From JAWXTP01 sp044433415 (GTDB taxonomy: Bacteria; Bacteroidota; Bacteroidia; Bacteroidales; Rikenellaceae): a stretch of DNA of 45,814 nt. Below the pieces are notes generated by a model. The model was not told the origin of the DNA and ran no database searches. It saw only the letters and a program-made list of their open reading frames with translations. Of the stretch, positions 39,424 through 45,814 are shown piece after piece (position 1 is the first letter of the stretch; each line of letters opens with the position of its first letter). The stretch spans positions 1-45,814 of the forward strand of contig JAWXTP010000010.1 of the NCBI GenBank assembly GCA_044433415.1, in the 5' to 3' direction. The position numbers and the translations under genes were made by a program.

Positions 39424-40494
39424 ATGAGTCAAACAACATTCCCTGCTGGCGTTCTTACAGGTTCAGCAGTTCAAGAACTTTTTGCATTTGCAAAAGAAAA
39501 AGGATTTGCTATTCCTGCAGTAAACGTTACAGGAACAAATACAATTAACGCTGTTTTAGAAACAGCTCGTGACATTAACTCTCCAGTTATTATCCAATTA
39601 TCTAATGGTGGTGCTTCTTTCTACGCTGGTAAAACAGTAAGTAACGAAGGTCAAAAAGCTGCTGTTCTAGGTGCAGTTTCTGCTGCTCACCACGTAAATA
39701 CAGTTGCTTCAGCTTATGGTGTTCCAGTAATTCTTCACACTGACCATGCTGCTAAAAAATTACTTCCTTGGATTGACGGTCTTTTAGATGCTTCTGAAGA
39801 GAACTTCGCAAAAACAGGTAAACCTCTTTTCTCTTCTCACATGCTTGACCTTTCTGAAGAGCCTCTAGCTGAAAACCTTGAGATTTGTGCTAAATATCTT
39901 GCTCGTATGTCAAAAATGGGTATGACTTTAGAAATTGAATTAGGTATCACAGGTGGTGAAGAAGATGGTGTTGACAACTCTCACGTTGACCAATCTAAAC
40001 TTTACACTCAACCAGAAGAAGTTTGTGAAGCTTATGAAGTTTTAAGTGCAGTTTCTCCTAACTTTACTATCGCTGCTAGCTTTGGTAACGTTCACGGTGT
40101 TTACAAACCAGGTAACGTTGTTTTGAATCCTAAAATTCTTGACGCATCTCAAAAATATATCCAAGAAAAACACAATACTACAGAAAAACCTGTAAACTTC
40201 GTATTCCACGGTGGTTCTGGTTCTACTCAAGAAGAAATTCGTGAGGGTATTAGCTATGGTGTTATCAAAATGAACCTTGACACAGATATGCAATGGGCAT
40301 TCTGGAATGGTATTCACACTTTCTATACTAAAAACGAAGGTTACTTACAAACTCAACTTGGTAACCCAGAAGGTGATGATAAACCTAACAAAAAATATTA
40401 TGACCCACGTGTTTGGTTACGTAAAGGTGAAGAGTCAATTGTTGCTCGTCTAAAACAATCTTACGAAGACCTTAACGCTGTTAACGTGTTATAA
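39424..40494 (+). CDS. fba: Class II fructose-bisphosphate aldolase
   Basis: A 356-aa zinc-dependent aldolase of the longer, yeast/E. coli FbaA-like type. It cleaves fructose 1,6-bisphosphate to DHAP and glyceraldehyde 3-phosphate. Motifs: FAIPAVNVTGTNT (~32-44), VILHTDHAAKKLLPW (~100-114, catalytic Asp and zinc His), SSHMLDLSEEPL (~137-148), LEIELGITGGEEDGVDN (~176-192), FGNVHGVYKPG (~220-230, zinc His) and FHGGSGSTQEEI (~261-272, zinc His). It has its own promoter and ends at a strong terminator. Confidence 0.97.
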   Translation: MSQTTFPAGVLTGSAVQELFAFAKEKGFAIPAVNVTGTNTINAVLETARDINSPVIIQLSNGGASFYAGKTVSNEGQKAAVLGAVSAAHHVNTVASAYGVPVILHTDHAAKKLLPWIDGLLDASEENFAKTGKPLFSSHMLDLSEEPLAENLEICAKYLARMSKMGMTLEIELGITGGEEDGVDNSHVDQSKLYTQPEEVCEAYEVLSAVSPNFTIAASFGNVHGVYKPGNVVLNPKILDASQKYIQEKHNTTEKPVNFVFHGGSGSTQEEIREGISYGVIKMNLDTDMQWAFWNGIHTFYTKNEGYLQTQLGNPEGDDKPNKKYYDPRVWLRKGEESIVARLKQSYEDLNAVNVL

Positions 40495-40505
40495 TTTTAT
40501 ATGTT

Positions 40506-40532
40506 GTAAAGCCCCTTTTGGGGCTTTACTTC
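40506..40532 (+). terminator. Terminator after fba
   Basis: GTAAAGCCCC and GGGGCTTTAC pair perfectly over 10 bp with a TTTT loop, followed by TTCTCTTAT, 11 bp after the fba stop. Confidence 0.85.
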
Positions 40533-40691
40533 TCTTATACAACTAGCTTTGTTTAGTTGCTTAACTTTAAAATGAAGAAGTGTGAAAGTTTATCTTTTAC
40601 ACAAGATATAGGTTGTTAAGGTACAGCCAACGAGTGAAAAATCAAATTTGTACTGCTTAAAATATTGTCTAAATTTAAATAGTTTTATTTT

Positions 40692-41909
40692 ATGAAAGAT
40701 GCAGTTGCAATTCTATGTGCTGGCGGTCCAGCACCAGGTATAAATACAGTAATTAGTGCTGTAACAAAGATATTTACTAATAACGGATTCACAGTTATTG
40801 GATTAAATGGTGGTTACAAAAGTTTATTAGCAGACGAACCAGATTTTATTTATATGGACTTTGAATTTGCTGATAACATTTTCTCTAGAGGGGGATCTGC
40901 TCTTGTTATGAGTAGATACAAACCTAAAGATAAAGAGTTTAAAGCCGATTTCTTTGAAAAATATAATGTAAAATTATTAGTGACTATTGGTGGTGATGAC
41001 ACTGCTTCTACAGCTAATCGTTTGTCTAAATATTTGAAAGCTCAAGATATTCACGTTGCGAATATCCACGTTCCAAAAACTATTGATAATGACTTACCTC
41101 TTCCAGAAGGATACCCAACATTTGGTTATCACTCAGCTAAAGAAGAAGGTGTTAAATTATCTACAACTTTATATGAAGATGCACGCACAAGTGGAAACTG
41201 GTTTGTAGTGTCTGCTATGGGTCGTGAAGCTGGTCACCTTGCTTTTGGTATCGGTGCTGCTTGTCACTATCCAATGATTATCATCCCTGAAATGTTTAAC
41301 AAAACACCTATTACTTTCGATAAAATCACTCGTTTGGTGATTTCATCTATGGTAAAACGTCGTATTATGGGTATTCCTTATGGTGTAGCTATGATTTCTG
41401 AGGGTGTTTTCCACTTCTTGAGTGATGAAGACATTATTGGTACAGGCGTAGAGTTTACTTATGACGAACACAACCACCCAGAGCTTGGTAACGTAAGTAA
41501 ATCACACATTTTCAACCTTCTTGTGCAACAAAGACTTCAAAAAATGCGCATGAAAGTGAAAAGTCGTCCAAATGAGATTGGCTATGAACTTAGATGTTGC
41601 CGTCCTATTGCTTATGACTTATCTTATGCTACAGAATTAGGTTTGGCTGTTTATACTCTTTACAAAGAAGGTGTTACAGGTTGCGTTGTTACAATTGGTC
41701 GTGATGGTACTCCAGAGCCTTTATACCTACAAGACTTAGAGGACGAAAACGGCAAAATCAAACCACGTCTAGTGAATATTGATTCTGAGAAAGTACAAAC
41801 TATCTACAGAAACAACCTACACTATATTACTCCTGAAGATTATAGAGCTGCTAGCAAGTATCTTGACAATCCAGAAGAGTTCGATTTCTGCAAAATCCTT
41901 GAATGGTAA
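40692..41909 (+). CDS. pfp: Pyrophosphate-dependent 6-phosphofructokinase
   Basis: A 405-aa phosphofructokinase-A-superfamily enzyme. ILCAGGPAPGIN (~7-18) is the N-terminal phosphate-binding motif. At the donor site it reads TIGGDDT (~97-103) and PKTIDND (~127-133). ATP enzymes have Gly at the second Asp and at the Lys of these motifs; Asp and Lys there are the established hallmark of PPi users. Further motifs: VSAMGREAGHLA (~172-183, substrate) and AMISEGVFHF (~233). It would phosphorylate fructose 6-phosphate with PPi, reversibly, saving ATP. It follows fba and is ended by a terminator. Confidence 0.92.
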   Translation: MKDAVAILCAGGPAPGINTVISAVTKIFTNNGFTVIGLNGGYKSLLADEPDFIYMDFEFADNIFSRGGSALVMSRYKPKDKEFKADFFEKYNVKLLVTIGGDDTASTANRLSKYLKAQDIHVANIHVPKTIDNDLPLPEGYPTFGYHSAKEEGVKLSTTLYEDARTSGNWFVVSAMGREAGHLAFGIGAACHYPMIIIPEMFNKTPITFDKITRLVISSMVKRRIMGIPYGVAMISEGVFHFLSDEDIIGTGVEFTYDEHNHPELGNVSKSHIFNLLVQQRLQKMRMKVKSRPNEIGYELRCCRPIAYDLSYATELGLAVYTLYKEGVTGCVVTIGRDGTPEPLYLQDLEDENGKIKPRLVNIDSEKVQTIYRNNLHYITPEDYRAASKYLDNPEEFDFCKILEW

Positions 41910-41918
41910 TATATAAAT

Positions 41919-41970
41919 TCAAATAGGGTGATTTCACAAAACTTAGGTTTTGTGGATTGCCCTATTTTTG
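41919..41970 (+). terminator. Terminator after pfp
   Basis: AAATAGGG..ATT.CACAAAAC and GTTTTGTG.ATT.CCCTATTT pair over ~19 bp with small mismatches around a TTAG loop, followed by a T-run (TTTTTG). Confidence 0.85.
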
Positions 41971-41993
41971 TAAATCCCTAAAACACTAATATT

Positions 41994-42404
41994 ATGAGTT
42001 ATTGTATAAAATGTGGTGCAAATCTTGATGCAGAAGCAAAATTTTGTGCAACTTGTGGAAATCCTGTTGGTCAGCCGCAACAAGAAAAATCAGAACCTTC
42101 AGTTGATGATCAGGAAGTGCTTTTGAAAAAAGCAGCTAATTTATTTAGAAATTCAGAATCAGTGGGAGGACGTATATTTTTCTATAGCAATAGATTATTG
42201 TTTAAATCACACTCAATAAACATCCAAACTGGTGAAACAACCATATATTATAAGGATATTAAATCTCTACACAAGGTTAATACACTAGGTCTTGTACCTA
42301 ATGGAATGTTGGTAAAGTTACATAATGGTATGGAACATCAATTTGTCGTTTGGGGACGCACTAAATTAATTGAATTTATATACGATATAATGAAGTCTAT
42401 TTAG
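41994..42404 (+). CDS. Zinc-ribbon protein with GRAM/PH-like domain
   Basis: A 136-aa protein. The N-terminus is a zinc ribbon with two CxxC pairs: YCIKCGA (Cys4, Cys7) and FCATCGN (Cys18, Cys21). After a short linker (~25-42) the remaining ~90 residues look like a small GRAM/PH-like beta domain: GRIFFYSNRLLFKSH (~59-73), TTIYYKDIKSLHKVN (~82-96), VKLHNGMEHQFVVWGR (~107-122) and a C-terminal helix. Such domains bind lipids or proteins in eukaryotes; the bacterial role is unknown. The zinc ribbon is clear; the GRAM call is from pattern only. It converges on mgsA across a terminator. Confidence 0.7.
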   Translation: MSYCIKCGANLDAEAKFCATCGNPVGQPQQEKSEPSVDDQEVLLKKAANLFRNSESVGGRIFFYSNRLLFKSHSINIQTGETTIYYKDIKSLHKVNTLGLVPNGMLVKLHNGMEHQFVVWGRTKLIEFIYDIMKSI

Positions 42405-42424
42405 AAAGACTATATCTCAAATCT

Positions 42425-42471
42425 AAAAGAGGTACTCCTCGAACATTAGTTCTGAGGAGTACCTCTTTTTT
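42425..42471. terminator. Bidirectional terminator between convergent genes
   Basis: AAAAGAGGTACTCCTC and GAGGAGTACCTCTTTT pair perfectly over 16 bp, with A/T runs on both sides. It serves the zinc-ribbon gene (plus) and the mgsA end of the minus-strand operon. Confidence 0.9.
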
Positions 42472-42489
42472 AGCTATTTTGATAATAGA

Positions 42490-42957
42490 CTACTTTGAAA
42501 GACTACGTTCAATGTATGATTTATAATCTTTTACAGTGATGCTGTATTCGCCGTCAAAGAAAGGTGACGAAATTAAGAAATCTGCAGTAGAACGATTAAA
42601 TGCAGCAGGTACGTTGTATACTGTCGCAAGTCTCATAAGTGCTTTAACGTCAACGTCATGTGGTTGTGCCATCATAGGGTCCCAGAAGAAAATCATTAAG
42701 TCAATTTCTCCTTCAGAAATCATAGCACCAAGTTGTTGGTCGCCCCCTAATGGACCACTTTTTAATAATGTAATTTCAAAACGTCCATGATTGTTTCCCC
42801 TTCTTTCTAAAAGTGTTGATGTAACAAGTTTACCTGTTGTTCCTGTACAAATAAGATGATGTTTAAGTAATATTTCCCAGTTCCAATCAACCCATTCAGC
42901 TAAATCTTGCTTCATATTGTCATGAGCTACAAGAGCTATTCGTTTTCCTTTTTTCAT
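42490..42957 (-). CDS. mgsA: Methylglyoxal synthase
   Basis: A 155-aa enzyme converting DHAP to methylglyoxal and phosphate. Motifs: ALVAHDNMKQDL (~8-19), CTGTTGKLV (~37-45, phosphate binding), LKSGPLGGDQQLGAMI (~66-81, with the catalytic Asp) and FFWDPMMAQPHDVDVKAL (~91-108, second Asp and His), then NVPAAFNRSTADF (~115-127). All catalytic residues are present. The bypass relieves sugar-phosphate stress when phosphate is low, and it draws on the DHAP made by the nearby Fba. It is last in a probable dut-TPR-cysQ-mgsA operon. Confidence 0.95.
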   Translation of the reverse strand: MKKGKRIALVAHDNMKQDLAEWVDWNWEILLKHHLICTGTTGKLVTSTLLERRGNNHGRFEITLLKSGPLGGDQQLGAMISEGEIDLMIFFWDPMMAQPHDVDVKALMRLATVYNVPAAFNRSTADFLISSPFFDGEYSITVKDYKSYIERSLSK

Positions 42958-43008
42958 AATGATATATATTAATGTTGTAAATTTTTTGTTATAGAAGTCT
43001 TTTTCTCC

Positions 43009-43848
43009 TTATATTTCTACGCCAGGGAAAGTTGTCATGAAGCCTTCTATCTCTAAGTATTGTTTATTGAAAACAATCTGTTCTTTGTTTAGATGACATG
43101 TTTTTGCGCCTACACACTCAGCAATAGCAACTCCTGCTGCTAAGTCCCAATCATACAATCTTGTAAATCTGATGTACATATCTGCCTTATCTTCTGCTAT
43201 ATAGCAAAATTTAAGAGAGCTGCCACATGTTATAAATTCAACGTCATCATATTTTTGCTCTAGTTGTTCGACAAACTCTTTAGTTTCTTCGTTGAGATGT
43301 GATCTAGTGATTGCAACACGAAGTTTATCGCCTTTCTGCCATGGTTTTCTTTTTAATTTCTTAGAGACTGCAAATAAGTCATTAATCTTTAACTCTTCGT
43401 TAAAAGAGAGTGAATTTTCTATTAAATATGCTCCTCTGCTTGGATCAGAGAAATATAATTTGCCTGTTGCAGGCTGTAAAATCACGCCAAATAGAGGTTT
43501 TGCACCGTTCATAAACGCTATAGACACTACAAATTCATCGTTATGTTTCACAAACTCTCTAGTTCCGTCAATAGGATCAACAAGCCAATATAAATCCCAG
43601 CTATAACGTTCTTCGTATAGCATATTTCGCCCCTCTTCACTCAACAATGGAATGCGAGTTTGAGAAAGGTGGCGTTTAATGGTAAGGTGAGAAACTCTGT
43701 CAGCTTCTGTAATAACCGTAGTGTCAGATTTGTAGTTTACATCAATTTCTTTGTCACCATTATATATCTTCATTATCTCTTTCGCACCAAGAATTGCGGC
43801 ATTACACGCATTTATTAGTAGATAATCTATTAACTCTTGTTGTAACAT
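43009..43848 (-). CDS. cysQ: 3'(2'),5'-bisphosphate nucleotidase CysQ
   Basis: A 279-aa inositol-monophosphatase-superfamily enzyme, removing the 3' phosphate of PAP (and PAPS) left by sulfotransfer. Metal-site motifs: LLSEEGR (~68-74), WLVDPIDGTREFV (~88-100) and YDWDLAAGVAIAE (~227-239). CysQ-like rather than IMPase-like because of the TREF after DPIDG. Usually tied to sulfate assimilation, but no cys genes are seen here; lithium-sensitive PAP removal may be its general role. The TPR gene ends 6 bp upstream and mgsA starts 51 bp downstream. Confidence 0.93.
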   Translation of the reverse strand: MLQQELIDYLLINACNAAILGAKEIMKIYNGDKEIDVNYKSDTTVITEADRVSHLTIKRHLSQTRIPLLSEEGRNMLYEERYSWDLYWLVDPIDGTREFVKHNDEFVVSIAFMNGAKPLFGVILQPATGKLYFSDPSRGAYLIENSLSFNEELKINDLFAVSKKLKRKPWQKGDKLRVAITRSHLNEETKEFVEQLEQKYDDVEFITCGSSLKFCYIAEDKADMYIRFTRLYDWDLAAGVAIAECVGAKTCHLNKEQIVFNKQYLEIEGFMTTFPGVEI

Positions 43849-43854
43849 ATAATT

Positions 43855-45612
43855 TTAATATTTTAAGTTCCCTAATCTTTCGTCTATAAGTTCTTGATTT
43901 GCACCACTTTCAAGGGCTTTTCTGTAATATCTTCTAGCATTCAAATTTTCCCCTAAAGCTGCTAGAATTTCTGCGTAATGAAAAAATAATTCTGGATTAT
44001 CCTCGTTAGTTTGTGCAATAGCTTTTAATTGATATGTTTTTGCTTCGTCATGTCGACCTAACAAGTGTAAAATCCACGCATAAGTGTCAAGATATGTGCC
44101 GTTTAATGGCTCTTTTGTTATAACTCGTTTACTCATATCTAAGGCTGTCTCTAAATCTGTAAGGTCTAAAGATAGGTAATATGAATAATTGTTTAATACC
44201 ATGATATTGTCAGGGTCATACTTCAACGACTTTTTGTAACTTTTATAAGCACTTTTTTTGTTGTCATTCATATAGTAAGTGTCACCTATAGAACCATAAA
44301 ATACGCTTTTTAATGAGTCTGTTTTTTGCTGTTTCACATACGTATTAAGGTGTTTTATAGCTTCGTCATACATTTCCATACGTCCTAAAACATAAGAAAT
44401 ATATAGTAGTTCATCAGGATTATCATGGAATTTTTCTATCGCAACATAAATATACCTAGATACTGAATCTGGGTTCTCACGATATAAATAAGCAGAAATT
44501 AACGTATTACACGCTGCCATTTGGTTGTCCACGCTGACTTTATCGTTAAAAACAAACTTACGCTGTACCTCTAGTGCAGAAGAGTCGCTTCCCATAGCTA
44601 TTAAATGCGCTGAATACATAGATTCTGCATCATAGTCATAGTCGTAGGTCTTGCGAAGTATGTTTATTAGTCTTGATATTTCAACTCCGTAGTTGCTATA
44701 ATAAAAGTCGTTTCTGATAACCTCGTTAAAGTAGTTCCTTTTTTGGATAAATGTTACTTCTTTATCTTGAAATAACATATTTAAACATTTAAAGATTTCT
44801 CCGCTTCTGATGTTTGCATAATAGGCTGCTAAATCACCTAATAGAGGTGTATAAGTAGAGTCAAGTTCATAGGCTTTTTGTAAAGTTTCATAAGCTAGAG
44901 AGTCTTTGCCTATCATTCCGTATGCCATGCCAAGTTTATGTTTAGCAATTACAGATTCTGGCACTAGGCGGTCTAAATCTTCACAATTTGACACATAAGC
45001 CACTGTTTTGTTAGCTCGAAGCAATAAATCTCCTTTGAATGACACAATTTCGGGATTAGAGCCATACATCACCATAGCAGAATCTATGGTTCTAGTAGCC
45101 ATATTGTTGTCACCAATTACATCATATAAGGCTGTTAAGTATCTGTATGTGTTTGCATTGTGACCTCCACGAGAATGTATGTCATTAATTAAATTAATGC
45201 TTTTTATGTACTGTTCGCTGCTGCCGTAAAGTGAACTTAAAAAGAATTTATATTCCATGTTTTCATTGTCAACCTCTACAGCTTTTTCAATAGCACGTAT
45301 AGCCTTGTCGAAATCAGATGTTAAACTTCCGATTAAAAACAGTGTTGGGGCATGTAAAGAGTCTAAGGCGTAAGTCTTTTCAAGATATTTGAACGTCGCA
45401 ACAGTATCATAATTTTGATGCAGTTCATAAATTGCATGAAGATAATAATCTGTAATTTTTCGGCTAGTTTCAGGGTATTTAGAGCTTATAATTTTAGCAG
45501 TAGTGCCTTTTTTAGAGCTGTCTTTTTGTGAATTTTGCGAAAAAAGCTCTGGTGACAATATTAAGGTTATTGCCACAACTAAAAACACTAATATTTTTTT
45601 ATTATTTAACAT
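43855..45612 (-). CDS. TPR-repeat protein, exported
   Basis: A 585-aa protein with a signal peptide (1-25, cleavage near LFSQ). The mature part is a helical array of tetratricopeptide repeats. Clear units include the one near HAPTLFLIGSLTSDFDKAIRAIEKA, KHKLGMAYGMIGKDSLAYETLQKAYELD, GSIGDTYYMNDNKKSAYKSYKKSLKYDPDN and FHYAEILAALGENLNARRYYRKALESG (positions ~70-95, ~225-253, ~442-470 and ~548-573). It is probably a periplasmic scaffold. Its ATG follows the dut stop with no gap (TAG then ATG), and it sits 6 bp before cysQ, so the genes are likely co-transcribed. In Bacteroidales a TPR protein next to dut is a common arrangement; the role is unknown. Confidence 0.85.
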   Translation of the reverse strand: MLNNKKILVFLVVAITLILSPELFSQNSQKDSSKKGTTAKIISSKYPETSRKITDYYLHAIYELHQNYDTVATFKYLEKTYALDSLHAPTLFLIGSLTSDFDKAIRAIEKAVEVDNENMEYKFFLSSLYGSSEQYIKSINLINDIHSRGGHNANTYRYLTALYDVIGDNNMATRTIDSAMVMYGSNPEIVSFKGDLLLRANKTVAYVSNCEDLDRLVPESVIAKHKLGMAYGMIGKDSLAYETLQKAYELDSTYTPLLGDLAAYYANIRSGEIFKCLNMLFQDKEVTFIQKRNYFNEVIRNDFYYSNYGVEISRLINILRKTYDYDYDAESMYSAHLIAMGSDSSALEVQRKFVFNDKVSVDNQMAACNTLISAYLYRENPDSVSRYIYVAIEKFHDNPDELLYISYVLGRMEMYDEAIKHLNTYVKQQKTDSLKSVFYGSIGDTYYMNDNKKSAYKSYKKSLKYDPDNIMVLNNYSYYLSLDLTDLETALDMSKRVITKEPLNGTYLDTYAWILHLLGRHDEAKTYQLKAIAQTNEDNPELFFHYAEILAALGENLNARRYYRKALESGANQELIDERLGNLKY

Positions 45613-45814
45613 CTATTTTTCTTTTACACCAGTTGAACCAAAACCTCCCTCACCTCGGTCAGTTTCTGTTAAAACTGTACATTCATTCCAATCAATTTGT
45701 ACATATTTAGCTACTACAAGTTGAGCTATGCGTTCTCCAGGGTTAATAATAAATTCATCGTTAGATAAATTCACTAAAATGACTTTAATTTCACCTCTGT
45801 AATCAGCATCTATA
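45613..45814 (-). CDS. dut: dUTP diphosphatase, C-terminal part
   Basis: A frame open from the window edge to TAG at 45613-45615 encodes the last ~66 residues of a trimeric dUTPase. Three of the five family motifs are visible: IDADYRGEIKVILVNLS (motif 3, near the edge), INPGERIAQLVVAKY (motif 4) and TDRGEGGFGSTG (motif 5, the flexible C-terminal arm that closes over the active site). The enzyme makes dUMP and PPi from dUTP. Upstream residues and the start lie outside the window. The stop touches the TPR start codon. Confidence 0.95.
   Translation of the reverse strand, partial: IDADYRGEIKVILVNLSNDEFIINPGERIAQLVVAKYVQIDWNECTVLTETDRGEGGFGSTGVKEK

Overview
The window looks like chromosomal DNA of a low-GC member of the phylum Bacteroidota, most likely order Bacteroidales. 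The evidence is the gene content (pyrG-yidC, a DUF349 protein, an OstA-like/SurA-like envelope cluster, a yeast-type class II aldolase, a pyrophosphate-type phosphofructokinase), lipoprotein signals typical of the phylum, and several -7 promoter boxes of the Bacteroidota form TAnnTTTG. I cannot assign a genus.

Layout. 1-1149 (minus) is the N-terminal part of a DUF262 protein, cut by the window edge. 1563-13866 (minus) is a long block: serine-type sulfatase, rlmB, an ABC-F ATPase, rpe, an M28 peptidase, an OstA-like protein, a SurA-like PPIase, a PPIase-like lipoprotein and a CPBP membrane protease. 14235-25248 (plus) carries housekeeping genes: DUF349 protein, pyrG, yidC, FKBP PPIase, GNAT acetyltransferase, ychF, gltX and a transglutaminase-like lipoprotein. 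25433-29713 is more accessory: a higBA toxin-antitoxin pair, an SGNH/sialate-esterase-like lipoprotein, an unrecognised 492-aa protein (possibly DUF3843) and a VanW-family protein. 29927-34039 (minus) holds trxA and dnaE. 34350-42404 (plus) is an energy cluster: DUF2007 protein, pta, ackA, ptb, buk, fba, pfp and a zinc-ribbon/GRAM-like protein. 42490-45814 (minus) is mgsA, cysQ, a TPR protein and the C-terminal end of dut.

Function. Acetyl-CoA can go to acetate (Pta-AckA) and butyryl-CoA to butyrate or a related acid (Ptb-Buk), each yielding ATP. The neighbouring Fba and PPi-dependent Pfp are glycolytic, and mgsA, convergent with that cluster, drains DHAP to methylglyoxal. The 8.1-12.8 kb genes look devoted to outer-membrane biogenesis and periplasmic folding.

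The most interesting material is between the genes. (1) A family of short inverted repeats built on GGAACTTCTA...TAGAAGTTCC occurs about fifteen times, almost always just upstream of a gene. Where I can see a -7 box, it usually lies between that box and the start codon, i.e. in the mRNA leader; the outer bases differ between copies but still pair. (2) A ~200-bp structured element occurs twice (after yidC and after ychF); one internal stem has a different sequence in each copy but pairs in both, which argues for a conserved fold. (3) Two long near-perfect palindromes, one (1425-1525) flanked by a 5-bp direct repeat as in a miniature transposable element. I found no tRNA, rRNA, CRISPR array, IS transposase or prophage.
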